Below are positions 44,385 to 56,346 of a DNA stretch of 64,000 nt, in pieces. Position 1 is the first letter of the stretch; every line of letters starts with the position of its first letter. Under the pieces are notes generated by a model. It was not told the origin of the DNA. It did no database searches and worked only from the letters and a program-made list of their open reading frames with translations. Position numbers and translations under genes: made by a program. The stretch lies in contig CM046004.1 in NCBI GenBank assembly GCA_025175895.1, positions 18,649,011 through 18,713,010 on the forward strand. The letters are read 5' to 3'. Origin of the DNA: Wurfbainia villosa. Its lineage: Eukaryota > Streptophyta > Magnoliopsida > Zingiberales > Zingiberaceae.

Positions 44385-46603
44385 TGTTAGTAATATATGA
44401 GAGATGTCCTAAGGCAATCGCCTTATGTATGAACCATTTATATGATAAATGAAGATTCACTATTTGAGTATACATGTTTTATGTATTTGATTGGATCTTA
44501 AACTCATTTACTGAATGTCCACGATACGATTCACAGCATGAGAGAATTTGTGATTGGATCACAACTAGTGAGTATCTCTACATGTGTAAATGTGATGTAT
44601 CGGAATTATCCCTAGTCGATGAATTGATGGATTAGGACACCATCAATTCTGTCGAGACTAGCACGAGGTATACTCCTTGGTGTATCCAAGCAGCAGATTC
44701 TCACTGGCTGGAGACATAGTGATGTCCGGAGTTAATCGTGGATGCTAGTTATGGTAACTAGTTCATTGGAGTGACCAGCCGTAAGACTTCATATGGTTCT
44801 CTGCATATATAGATATGTCAATTAAGTTCTTACTGTGGCTTAAGTGCGATGTTCCTTTGACTTGCGGTATTCAAGTCATCTTGATCATGGAGACTTATGC
44901 TTTGACATCTTAAGCAAACATCTCCGAGGAGATGTGGACCCGGGATGATTGGGTAAAAGTCGAAGTGATCGAAGGTGTTTGAATAGCCTATAAAGGATTC
45001 ACCACTCCTTGCGAGGAGATGTATACCCATGGCCTCTCGTCGGATTGTTACTAAAGTCTTTGGCCAAAGCATTACATGTTTAGAGTAAAGTACTCTTCGA
45101 TACATGTGGAGTAACTAGAATCCGTAGGACGAGGAAATGATACTTGGGCTAGGTGTGACGTAGTCAGCCTAGTGGGGACTGACACAATAGACCATGTCCT
45201 GAACCAAGTGGGTATAAGATGAGTGAAGGGAGTGGGGCACGATTCATTCGAGCTACTGAAGGGTTTCAGAAATAGTTCTGGATCAACCGTTGATCTTTTC
45301 AGTTAATTGGGGATCATGATGTACTACTAGGTGCCACTCATGATCGTTCTATAATTAATGGTTAATTATAGACGGCCAACATAAACCGAGAACCTATTTG
45401 GTCACACGCACAACGAGTGTAATCCAAAGGATTTAAAACGAGCTTGAGAATGGGATTCTCAGACCGAGAGAAACTATGTTTGGTTGGACCAAACATAAAG
45501 CGAGCATGAAATTGTTTCAGTCGCAATGGAAGCGTGGATGGGCCGTGTCTTATGAAGACATAATGGATGGATCAAAATGGTTTGGTTCTAATCCAATGGA
45601 TGAGAATAAACCAAAGGGTTTGGTTTATTTTAAACGAATGAACCAAAAGTTGGTTCGGTTCGTTTTAACTTAAAATAAACCATCATGGTTTGGTTTATTT
45701 TAACTTATCTTAATGGAGCGGGTTAACGGGCTTTATGGATATGATCCATTAACCATTAAGAGAATTAGTTCTCTATAAAATAGGGCTTAAACCCTAATCC
45801 AAAACCCTAATCTATTTTGGCCGCCCAACCTAGTTGCCGCCCACCCTTGGTGATTTCGGCGCCCAACTACAAGCTGCCGCCGCCCAGCTTTGTGCCGCCA
45901 TCCAAGACCCTTGTCGGCGTCCAAGCTCCAGCCGGTGAACCTCCGGCGACCCTCCGGTGATCTCCTATAGGTTCGGCATCAAGGTGAGCTTTTTCTCTCC
46001 TTGTTTTGGCCGGCGCCTACTCCTCCACCAAGCTGTCCAGTTTTCTGGACAGCTTCTCCTCCTCTAGTCGGACCGTCGTTTGGACGACGGTTAGTGCTCC
46101 GACAGCGGCTAACTTACCGGGGATTTGATCTCCGGTAATCCTCTGAGGTGGGGGACGAAGGATTCGTCAATTGGTTGACGAATACCTCTCCGGAGAAGCG
46201 AGTTTTGAGAACTCGTTTGAGGATCCGAATTTGGATTCGGATCGTGATCATCTCTCGATCACGTCGTCTTCAACACGAGGCTAGTAACCCGTACGAAGAT
46301 GAAGCTCGTGACTTAGCGAAGTCATCCCGAGGAGCTCGGCATGGATACGGATAGAGACGATTCTTACGAGGATCGTTCCGGTTGATGCCGTTCCCGCTAC
46401 ACGTCATACGAAAGGTATAACGTAGTTTAATTTCCTTTTATTGCTAATTTTAATTTATGGTTATGTCTACACTTGTTGTAATATGCATGCGTGTGTTGTG
46501 TGTTGTAATAAATATAGATTTATTATTTTTAATTGCTTCCGCTGTGCTCATGTTTACGAAACATGATCGAACACACACACGCCGCGGTGCCGGAAACCCA
46601 ACA
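44385..46603 (+). repeat. Element B 3' LTR
   Basis: It is 2219 bp, preceded by the AAGTGGGAGTC polypurine tract. It is a clean copy close to the A LTR, with TATAAAAT near 45775, the perfect hairpin at 46030-46055 and both donor-like sites. Confidence 0.92.
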
Positions 46604-46608
46604 AAGAT

Positions 46609-48507
46609 ATGGGGTTGTCCTACTTATGTGAAGCGGACTGTGTCAAACAAATTGGATGCTAGGTCTGATAAATATCTATTTATTGGGTACTCTAAGGAAA
46701 CGAGGGTTACCAATTCTATCATCCCTTGGAACAAAAGGTGTTTGTTTCAAGGAATGTTGTGTTTATAGAGAAAGAATTTCTCTTGCAAGAAAACAGTGGG
46801 AGCATCGTTGAACTTGAGGAGGTTCAAAAGACTCCAGTAGACATTGAGGAGATACCTGATCAAGCACCTCAACCGATAACTCATAGTGATGAGACATCGA
46901 CTGAACCTATTGTGACACCAAATCTTCGTAGATCTGGTAGGACATGCAACATTCCTGAGAGATATGGATTTCTCGTAAGTGAATCGAACGACGTGTTACT
47001 TATTAATGATGAGGAGCCTATCAGTTATGAAGAAGTTATGAAAAGTTCATAAAGGGACAAATGGCTTAAAGCCATGAAGTCGAAAATGGATTCCATGTAT
47101 GAAAATCAAGTTTGGAACTTGGTGTACCCACCTAAAGGCATTAAGCCTATAGGGTGCAAGTGGGTTTTCAAGAAGAAAACCGACATGGATGGTAATGTGA
47201 TTATCTATAAGGATAGATTAGTGGTGAAAGGCTATCGTCAAAAGCAAGGTGTTGATTATGACGAGACCTATTCACCAGTTGCTATGCATAAATCCATTAG
47301 GATGCTCATGGCCATAGCGGCTCATTATGATTATGAGATATGACAAATGAATGTGAAAATGAATTTCCTTAATGAAAACCTACTCGAGGATATGTATATG
47401 ATACAACCCGAGGGTTTCACATCGGTTGATAAAACCAAGGTATGCAAACTTCGACGGTCCATTTATGGACTGAAGCAAGCATCCAGGAGCTAGAATATCC
47501 ATTTTGATGAGACAATCAAAAGGTTTAATTTCTCACAAAATCTGGATGAACCTTGTGTGTACAAGAAGGTTAGTGGGAGTGCAGTCATGTTTCTAGTGTT
47601 GTATGTCGATGACATATTACTTATAGGAAACGATATATCTTTCTTACAGTCGGTTAAAATTTGGTTATCCAAAATATTCTCCATGAAAGACCTAGGAGAA
47701 GCGATCTACATCCTCGGGATCAAGATCTATAAAGATAGATCGAAATGGTTGCTTGGTATTTCGCAGTCTACATATGTTGACCGAGTGCTAAAGAGGTTTA
47801 GCATGTCAGAATCCAAGAAAGGTTTCCTTCCCATCAGGCATGGGATACACCTTTTGAAGTCTATGTGTCCGCCACAGAAGACGAGAGGATTTTTATGAGT
47901 AATATTCCCTATGCATCTGCAATAGGATCTATCATGTATGCTATGTTATGTACGAGGTCCGATGTATCATATGCTCTGAGTGTCACGACCAGATACTAGT
48001 CTAGGAATGGATCATTGGGCAGCTGTTAAGACAATCGTTAAGTACTTAAGAAGAACTAAGGATGTGTTTCTAATATATGGAGAGGGTGATATGGTAATAC
48101 ACGGATATACGGATGCCAGCTTCCAGACAGACAAGGATGATTCCAGGTCTCAGTCTGGTACATATTCACCTTAAATGGAGGCACAATAAGTTGGAAAAGT
48201 TCGAAGCAAGATACTATGGTGGATTCTACCACTCAGGGAGAATACATTACAGCTTCGGAAGCAGAAAAGGAAGCAGTTTGGATCAATAAGTTTGTCTTGG
48301 AACTTGATGTGGTCTCATCAATGATCCAAATATGTGCTTCGCCGCTATAATTTGATCAAAGAGATCATAAGTAGGAAGGAAATATAAATCGAGAAGATTC
48401 CCACTGAAAGGAACTTAGCGGATCCTTTAACTAAGACCTTACCTCAAAGAAAGTTTGAGGGTCATGTTAGAGCTTATGGTTTTGGATGCCGTGGCGATTG
48501 GCATTAG
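46609..48507 (+). pseudogene. pol: Element C pol: integrase end, RT and RNase H, decayed
   Basis: It resumes at the IWGCPTYVKRTVSNKLD codons after element B. A frame change occurs near 46710, then the integrase C-terminus (SGRTCNIPERYGFLV). A stop lies at 47050, then RT (NQVWNLVYPP, KGYRQKQGVDYDETYSPVA) with a stop at 47341. YVDD is kept at 47602-47613. Frame breaks near 47890 and 47998 precede RNase H (YTDASFQTDKDD), which lacks roughly 90 bp near 48310 relative to A. It ends TAG at 48505-48507. Confidence 0.85.
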
Positions 48508-48521
48508 GCCAAGTGGGAGTT

Positions 48522-50760
48522 TGTTAGTAATATATGAGAGGTGTCCTAAGGCAATCGCCTTATGGTCGTACCATTTATTTGATAAATGAAGATTCACTAT
48601 TTGAGTATACATGTTTTCATGTATTTGATTGGATCTTAAACTCATTTACTAAATGTCCGCAATACGATTCATAGCAAGAGAGAATTTGTGATTGGATCAC
48701 AACTAGTGAGTATCTCTACATGTGTAATTGTGATGTATTGGAATTATCCCTAGTCAATGAATTTATGGATTCGGACGCCATCAATTCTGTTGAGACTAGC
48801 ACGAGTTATACTCTTTGGTTTATCCAAGCAGCTGCTCCCACTGGTTGGAGACATTGGGATGTCCAGAGTTAATCGTGGATGCTAGTTATGATAACTAGTT
48901 CATTGGAGTGACTAGCTGTAAGACTTCATATGGTTCTCTGCATATACGGATATGTCAATGAAGTTCTTACTATAGCTTAAGTGCGATGTTCCTTCGACTT
49001 GTGGTATTCAAGTCATCTTGGTCATGTAGACTTATACTTTGACATCTTAAGCAAGCATCTCCGAGGAGATGTGGACCCGAGATGATTGGGCATAAGTCGA
49101 AGTGCCCGAAGGTGTTTGAATAGCCAACAGAAGATTCACCACTCCATGCGAGGAGATGTATACCCTATGGCCTCTCGTCGGATTGTTACTAAAGTCTTTG
49201 ACCAAAGCATTACATGTTTAGAGTATGGTACTCTTGGATACATATGCAGTAACTAGAATCTGCAGGACGAGGAAGTAAATATTTGGGTTAGGTGTGACGT
49301 AGTCAGCCTAGTGGGGACTGACACAATAGACCATGTCCTGAACCAAGTGGGTATAAGATAAGCGAAAGAAATGGGGAACAAATCATTGTAGCCGTTGAAG
49401 GGTTTCAGAAAAGGTTCTGGGATCAACCGTTGATTTTTCGATTAATTGGGGATCATGATGTACTACTAGGTGCCACTCATGATCGTTCTATAATTAATGG
49501 TTAATTATAGAAGGCCAACATAAACTGGGAACCCATTTGGTCACACACACAACGAACATAATCCGAAGGATTTAAAATGAGCTTGAGAATAGGATTCTCA
49601 GATCGAGAGAGACTTGGTTTGGTTGGACTAAACAAAGAGCGAGTATGAAATTGTTTCAGTCACATCGAAAGCATGGATGGGCCGAGTCTTATAAAGACAT
49701 GATGGATGAGCCAAATCAGTTTGGTTCTAATCCAATGGTGGAAAATAAACCAAAGTGGTTTGGTTTGTTTTAAACGAATGAACCAAAGTTGGTTCGGTTC
49801 ATTTTAACTTAAAATAGACCAACGCGGTGTGGTTTATTTTAACTTAAGTTATTGGAGCGGGTTAACAGGTTTTGGTTATGAACCAATAACCGTTAGGAGA
49901 ATGTGTTCTCTATAAAAACATGGCTTAAGGGTTTTTCGTGGAGAATTAATTGGTTCAAGGGTTTTGGAAACCCTAGCCTCCTCTCCTCTTCCTCCTCTAG
50001 GGTTGCCGCCCACTTCATTGGCCGCCCAAACACCTTGTACCGTCGTCCATTGGTGCAGCAGCTCCTCCTCCTTGCCGCTGGCCACCCACAACCACCGACG
50101 ATTCCTCCGGCCATCCTCCCTTGGCCGCCGACGACCAAGGAGCAACTGACCATTGATTGGCTGGCCATCTTCTCCACCAATTGGACAGCTTGTTTCTCTC
50201 TTCGTAGAGAGGTCATTTGGTCGGCATTTTGCGCTCTGACAACGACCTACTTTCTGGGAATTGGATCTCCGGCAATCCTCATAGGTGGAGGACCAAGGTT
50301 TCATCAATTGGTTGACGAAAGCTGCTTCCGAGAAGCGAGTTTGTGGAGCTCATTTTAGATCCGAATTTTGATTCGGATTGTGATCGTCTCTTGGATCACA
50401 ACATCTTCGACACGAGGCTAGTAACTCTGGTGAAAACGGGACTCGTGAAAATGGGGCTCGTGACTTTGTGAAGCTATCTTGAAGATACTTGGCCTGGATA
50501 CAGATAGAGGCGATTCTAGCGAGGGTCACTATGGTTGATATCATTTCCGCTACACGTGATACGTCAGGTATAATTAGAATAAATTTCCTTTTATTGCAAA
50601 ATTTAAAATAGCGATTATGTCTACACTTATTATATCCTCCATGCGTGTGGTGTGTGTGTTATAATAAAGTTAGTTTATTGCTTCGTTTTGCTTCCGCTGT
50701 GTGCATGTTTACGAAACATGTTCGAACACACACCCACGTTGGTGCCGGGGAAACCCAACA
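48522..50760 (+). repeat. Element C 3' LTR
   Basis: It is 2239 bp, TGTTAGTA to GGGGAAACCCAACA, preceded by AAGTGGGAGTT. It shows C-type variants shared with the fragmented 5' LTR, the AACCAAA/TTTGGTT array (about 49615-49840) and TATAAAAA near 49911. The hairpin seen in A/B is lost here. CATAC (50761-50765) follows. Confidence 0.92.
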
Positions 50761-50765
50761 CATAC

Positions 50766-50857
50766 TTTACTATTGCACAATATGCCAAGAAGGTGAAGAT
50801 AGGGCTACTCTGCTGGTGCTGATGCGCACCAACCGAATCCCTCAATCGTGAAGTCAA
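50766..50857 (-). pseudogene. gag: Gypsy gag fragment, right side of element C
   Basis: On the minus strand this encodes HQQSSPIFTFLAYCAIVKY, which continues across element C into DGVPMEVVRLITFPFSL at 9346 and below. This pattern is typical of gypsy gag (FLxYCDTVKxNGV, then LRLFPFSL). The N-terminal part of gag is missing, because a primer-site-like stretch lies only about 30 bp upstream. No ATG start is seen. Confidence 0.68.
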
Positions 50858-50880
50858 AGATCGAGTCAGTGCTCAACGCC

Positions 50881-52045
50881 CGCAAGTGCACGATTATCAT
50901 CAAGTAATAATAAATATCGATCCCATAGGGACTGATATTCGATTATTAGTGTGTCCAATGAACGTTGATCATTCAGAGTAATTCTTCATGAGTTAAGGTA
51001 GTCGATTGTGGGCATGCTCAAGTACGTGTCACTTGGAGAAAGGAAAAGGGGTGTGCTCAAGGTCAATCAAGAGATTCCAGGATTTCAGTTTCACTTGTGC
51101 TATGTCGGACGTGTCATAATTTTATGCTCCTAAGTTCTCTAATTACATTCTTGTGGGAGGATCATCAAGTGTAATCCCGGTGAATTTTTGCTTCTACATG
51201 AGACTTAACTAATTTTCTAGAGCATCTCTTTTGGATCCATAGAGCTCAAGAGGTTGTTGTCACTGCGTAACCCCTGTCACAGGTCCCACAACCACTGACT
51301 TGATTTCTCCTACTCGCGACCTCTAGATAAATTAGGTTCATGGAGTTCTGAGATGTCCTATGTTACCCCCATGAACTGGTGGACCATGTCTCATGCCCTA
51401 CTCTTTCACGACCTATTGTCTACGATTTTGGGAGGGAGGATGACCATTCGGTTCCTCCTTTATTCTCCTAGGTTTCGATATAGACGCTTTTGACCTCTAT
51501 ATCGATTAAGCGCGGTAGAAACAAAACCAAGTCATAATTATCATTGAAATAGAAAACATAAATCACAAACAAAATTAAAAGACATTAATATATATTTGTT
51601 CTAACATGTCCAACAAGCACAAGCTACTCCCTAATCCTAGAATCGAAGTCTCTACTCCATAAATATCGAAGGATAAACACAAGACATTGTATTCTTAATC
51701 ATTACAACCAAACCACAATTAAAATAGAAGAAAGACTCCCTGTTTGGTTTGTCGAGTCATCTTGGCAGCCTTCCAGTGTATTGGAGCTTTGTCGCTTGCC
51801 TTTAGTCACCTTCCTCCTTCTCGTTTGCGAGCCTCCGGTGCTTTTTAGGACACCCCTTTTTGCCATTCCAACCATCGTCTCCCCCCTTTAGGGTTAGGCA
51901 TGCCTTCCCTTATATAGTAGTGAACCTTGCTTTCCTTATTCTCCCAAGAAACCAAATTTTCTTATTCTGCATCATTGCCACATGACAATGTAGATTCCAC
52001 ATGACCAACCATATGAAGCATTGGAAGTTATGACTATATGAATTT
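50881..52045 (-). repeat. Gypsy leader/LTR, minus orientation
   Basis: The complement ends CGTGCACTTGCGG, then a leader resembling the decayed primer site at 7870-7905 (GACTCGATCTTTGACTTC). A TATA-like TATATAAG is the complement of about 51909-51918. The GATCCCATAGGGACTG region (50921 onwards) is of a kind common in plant gypsy LTRs. No ORF is supported. Its start is cut off or obscured by element J at 52046. Confidence 0.55.
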
Positions 52046-52503
52046 TGTTGGTGCAGGGGCACTAGATAATCGAACATAGGTTTTGATAATGGAAAAGATT
52101 CAAGTTAATCTATTTTGTTATCTCATATGTTATGCTAAGTGTTTAGGTATTGTATTAGACTTGGCTAAGGTCAATGACACCAGGAGAATCTCCGGACAAG
52201 AAATCCTAGTGGTCAATGACACCAGGAGAATCTTGGGACGAGAAATCTCAGTGGTCGGGTGACGCTAGGAGAATCTCCGATGGAGAAACCTCGGTGGTCA
52301 GGTGACGCCAGGAGAATCACCGATGGAGAAACCTCGGTGGTCAAGTGACCAAAAGCTAGGTCACAGGTCAGAAGGACCAAAGGTAAGTTCTGAGTGTGGA
52401 AGGATGGTAAGGACATGTCTTCCATATGGGGACAACCTTAGGCGTCGATCCGACTAAGACTTCCAGAGGTAGGTCTAAGTCGAGATCGAATGGTAAAGGA
52501 CCG

Positions 52504-52543
<40 letters not shown>

Positions 52544-53157
52544 CTTGTGATAACTTTATTTTATATGCTTTCTATCATATTACCGAGCAACTAGTGTAAT
52601 TCTCGAGCAACCGGTGTAATTCTCGAGTAACTAGTGTAATTCCCGAGCAACTGGTGTAATTCCTGAGCAACCAGTATAATTCCCGAGCAACCAGTGTAAT
52701 TCTCGAGTAACCAGTGTAATTCCCGAGCGACTAAAAGAATTCTCGAGCAATCAGTCACGATGGAGAAACAGTCACTCCCGAGCAGATAGTAGAATTCCCG
52801 AGCTACTAGTGCAATTCTCGAGCCGGCATAACATCAGTTAGGAACCTTCAATGAACGACTGAATAAATCTGATCACTTTGAGAAAAAGTCAAGATAAGAG
52901 CCATAAAAGGAGGAGTGGATGATAATGTTTGACTTATATCTAAAGCTCAATGGGATATGGTTTGAAAGGATATAAAAGGAGAGGTAAATCACCCTTCTTA
53001 AGTCAACAAAAAATTAACAACAAATCGCTCCATCAGTTCGAAGCTCTCATCTCCGCTCATCAATGTTGCAATGCCGACTGAGTTTCCAACTTCAACTTCT
53101 TGCAGTCGGTATTAATTTGTTTATTGTTCCTTAATCATTAATTGCTAGGAGGAAAGG
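52046..53157 (+). repeat. Element J 5' LTR, left segment with three repeat arrays
   Basis: U3 contains four copies of a 42-43 bp unit (52169-52338, GACACCAGGAGAATC core), a (TA)16 run (52509-52540) and a 20-bp tandem repeat (52584-52825). A TATA box TATAAAAG lies at 52971-52978. The segment ends AGGAAAGG, where K is inserted. Confidence 0.85.
52584..52825 (+). repeat. 20-bp tandem array in J U3
   Basis: Units of the form CGAGCAACYRGTGTAATTCY repeat directly about eight times from 52584, then in diverged form to 52825. Junctions create CTCGAG, and units contain ACTAGT or ACCGGT, all palindromes. It occupies the position taken by CAGTCGACTG arrays in the relatives. Confidence 0.85.
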
Positions 53158-55284
53158 TGTTGGAATGTATACTGAAAGCCTAGCTCTTTTTGTATGAACA
53201 TTTTATTTTGAAATAAGAATCACATGATCATTGTTTGCACTTTATATTTATGTGTGCATATTGTCTAATATTTTACATTGTAGATAACATGGTGCTTGGT
53301 GTGGCACAGAAGATCATGTTATTAGTCCCTTGTAGAATATAAGTAAAGGCTCACAACCAAGATGGTTTTGGACAAACCATTGGCATGGTTGTAGTGTAGC
53401 TTGGTATTGTTTTGTCTTTAACATAGAGTTACACTAGTACACTTAGGTGTATTAAGCAGGACCGACATAGAGGTGATTCAATTTATTGCTGACTACATAA
53501 TTGAATCAGACCTCGGATTTTATGTTGTACATGCTCTTAATCCCGATATAATAACGGGAACATGTACTTAGTATTTATTTCTTTGATTTACCAGAGGGTG
53601 AGGTTTAGATGGATTAAATCAATATGCCCGGTAAGTTGGGAAATGATATTATTTACATGGTGTGTCGTTGATTATAGGAGGAAACCGTGTCCTATGTATT
53701 AGGTTGATGATGTCCCCTTGAGGAGCTCATAAGGTTCATCATGTAAACCCAGCTGGTTGACTTAGTCAACATGATGATAAGGTTGAGTGGTACTACTCGA
53801 GGAATTAGATGTTAATTAATTGATGGTCAGTAAATCAATTAATTGACGGACATTCGATATCTTAAACACGGGGAGATGGATGTACAAATAATATATGGAG
53901 CTCATATTAATTTATGGGGGTTGGTGAGGTAGTTCAATGATGAATGGAACATCATTGATGGATCAAGTTTGTGTGGTTCCGATCCATCGGGTGGCCAAGA
54001 TCCAACTCCTCCTTATGGTCCCTATCGTAGCCTAATATAATCCTCATGAAGTCTAGATCCAAGAATGTAAAACAAAACCCTAGAATTGACGGTTGAGATT
54101 AAATCTCTAGATCCGACGGTTGGGATTAAATTCCTAGAACCGACGGTTGAGATTAAATCTCTAGATCCGACGGTTGGGATTAAATTCCTAGAACCGACGG
54201 TTGAGATTAAATCTCTGGATCCGACGGTTGGGATTAAATCCCTAGAACCGACGGTTGAGATTAAATCTCTAGATCCGACGGTTGGGATGAATCCCTAGAA
54301 CCGACGGTTGAGATTAAATCCCTAGATCCGACGGTTGGGATGAAACCCTAGATCTGACGGTTAGGATGAAACCCTAGATCCGACGGTTGGGATAAAACTC
54401 TAGATCCGACGGTGGAGATTAAAGGAGGCTTAAGCCCAATTCTATAAATAGAGGGCTAAGGCTTGGGCGGCGAGGATGGTTCTTTGGATTAGGGTTTTGC
54501 CTCTCAAGAGTTTAGGTGGCTAGGGTTTGGTGTGTGGTTTGGGCAGCAACAAGGAAGGAGATTAGGGTTTCTTCCTTTTCTCCTTGGTGGCCAGCGCTCA
54601 CTCCATCCTCCTCCTTGTTTTGGCCAGCTCTCTTCCTCCTCCTTTTCTCTTTGGTGGCCGGTGGTTCTCCATACATTGGTGGCCGACGCTTCTCCCATTC
54701 ATTGGTGGCCGGCGGCAACATTGTCACAAGGTTGGCCGACGCTCAACCATTCACTCCTTGGCCGGCGGTTACATCGAGCTCCTTGGCTTGGTGGTCGGTT
54801 CTAGAAAGGAGAAGGAGCTTTGTTTGGTTCTTCTTTTTGTTCGAAGCGAACAAGGAAGAGAAGAATGTGATCTAGGAGGCTTCTACTTGTGGAGGATCTT
54901 CTCCCACACGACGTCCACGAAGAGGATAGGACATACGGTAGAAGATCGTGAGGTATAAAAGTTTTATAACTTTATTTTCTGATCTTAGCATGTTCTTGTA
55001 TGCGTGATTATACTAGTTCGCATATGCATGTATTTGTATAATCATGGACCCCGAAGACGAACACAAAAACCAGCGATCCATCCGTCGTCTCTTCCGCGGC
55101 TAATTAACTAGAAGAGTTGTGTTGCTTGAACAACTAGTTTGTTCAAGCGATCACTCAAGTTGTTAGCACGACGACGAAGTGGTTATGCTTAGGAAACTCA
55201 TCCCATCCGGATTAATTTTTTCATTAGTGAAAATTTTAATCCGGGGACATGGGAGCCAATGAGCCTCTGAAGCAACTCCCTTCA
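53158..55284 (+). repeat. Element K 5' LTR
   Basis: It is 2127 bp, TGTTGGAATGTATAC to CTCCCTTCA. The 27-bp repeat array (54087-54420) sits directly before TATAAATA at 54443-54450. A transcribed GC-rich part with TGGCCGGCG repeats follows (54590-54800). Donor-like GAG/GTATAA has GT at 54953. ORFs on both strands of the GC-rich part are repeat artefacts. Confidence 0.93.
54087..54420 (+). repeat. 27-bp tandem repeat array in K U3 (13 units)
   Basis: Alternating units CCGACGGTTGAGATTAAATC and CCGACGGTTGGGATTAAATT, each with a short tail, make a 54-bp dimer. Period 27 keeps a frame open by chance (54086-54298). The 3' LTR has 11 units. Confidence 0.9.
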
Positions 55285-56337
55285 ATTGGTATCAGAGCCA
55301 CGGTTTTCGGTTTTGTGTGTTTTGGATTCGGTTACTTTCATGCACATATCATATATTGAGTATGCCGGATAATAGTAGGATGTGCGTAGGCTAACTTTTT
55401 GGTTGCAGGCATAAGATCCGACTATTATGGCTATTTGTGTGTATGTGATTGTTTTGTGTGTGATTGTATGTATATTATTTGAATCCTCGGGGTTGATGAG
55501 GCTAGATTAGTATTTAATTTTTGTAATTAAATACGGCATTGTTTAGCCACTCATTTTAGTTTACTTTCGATTTAGATTATTTGTACACTCCTTCGTGGAG
55601 TATAGGATCGATGGATGTAAATTAAAATAGTTTATCTCGGCTCAGATCTCTTTGGTGACTTGAGAACGGGAAAAGATGGAGCGGACGAGGTGGCGACACG
55701 ATGGGATGCGTATTGGAGAACAATGCCATAATAGTTGGAAAATTCTATTTTTTTCCATATTTATTGCTTATTTGTTTTATATGCATGTTGTGTATGCTTT
55801 AAAATTCCTCATTTTCAATTTACTAAGTGGGAGAGGGATATTTTAATTAATTCCCGCGACCTCCATTCCAATTTGACGTGTGATGCAACAAACTTGTGTG
55901 TCGGTTCTGAGTGTCTTCCTCCCTGCGGACGGGTTTGTTTGCATATCACTAGGTCAAATAATGGTTATAGGAAATTATCTAGGAGCGTGTGTACTTCCAC
56001 AGCGGTAAGACACATAATCCGAAATAATTCCCTTAGTATTGTGTAATGGTGCACACTTAGATGCAAATAAAAGTATCCTCCCCATCGGAGTCACTGCTTT
56101 TATTTGTAGGGCTAAAGAGGAATCAACTATTAATTTTATTTGTCAAAAAGTAAGGTTGACAAGATAATAAAATTAATGGGTAAAACCTCCTCTTACAAAT
56201 GTAGAATTCGTATACGTCCACACAACGTGGCATGCGATATTCTCGGTGTTTTGAGGTGTTGGTTGATTTCGGAATTTTATTGTTTTGAGGAATCAATAAT
56301 ATTTGAAATCTAATATTTTGATCATTGTGATTCTTAG
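54953..56337 (+). other. Candidate leader intron of element K
   Basis: GAG/GTATAAAAG near the LTR end and TGTGATTCTTAG just before the gag ATG (56347) look like plant splice sites. They would remove 1385 nt including the primer site TTGGTATCAGAGCC (55286-55299) and the whole leader. The leader has no convincing ORF. Confidence 0.42.
55285..55299 (+). other. Element K primer-binding site
   Basis: ATTGGTATCAGAGCC directly after the LTR is complementary to the 3' end of initiator tRNA-Met. Confidence 0.88.
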
Positions 56338-56346
56338 GTTTTTCAA

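Larger units (their letters stand above)
37025..46603 (+). mobile_element. Element B: complete A-family copia element
   Basis: LTRs (37025-39215, 44385-46603) of about 2.2 kb flank 5.2 kb of leader, gag and pol. Perfect AAGAT duplications lie at 37020-37024 and 46604-46608. It inserted into the integrase of the related element C, same orientation, so this is self-nesting. Coding sequence is close to A but is disturbed in patches (about 40540-40900, 41380-41760, 43070-43460, 44030-44120). The changes concentrate at CAG/CTG sites, so some frame breaks may be sequence errors. Confidence 0.93.
9347..50760 (+). mobile_element. Element C: old A-family copia element enlarged by nested insertions
   Basis: The 5' LTR starts at 9347 and the 3' LTR ends at 50760. 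Both are flanked by the same 5 bp, CATAC (9342-9346 and 50761-50765). Removing the nested elements leaves roughly 9.3-9.5 kb, the size of B. Its own segments are: 5' LTR in pieces (9347-9834, 12065-12609, 18003-19428), leader and gag (19429-21248), protease (29567-29637), protease/integrase (34911-35484), integrase (36582-37024), rest of pol (46609-48507) and 3' LTR (48522-50760). Many stops and deletions show that it is old. Insertion was into the gag of gypsy element H. Confidence 0.9.

Noticed and set aside
54504..54958. Overlapping ORFs on both strands in the K LTR (and 61516-62055)
   Set aside because: They come from GC-rich TTGGTGGCCGGCGG-type repeats in transcribed LTR sequence; open in several frames at once, as expected from repeats.
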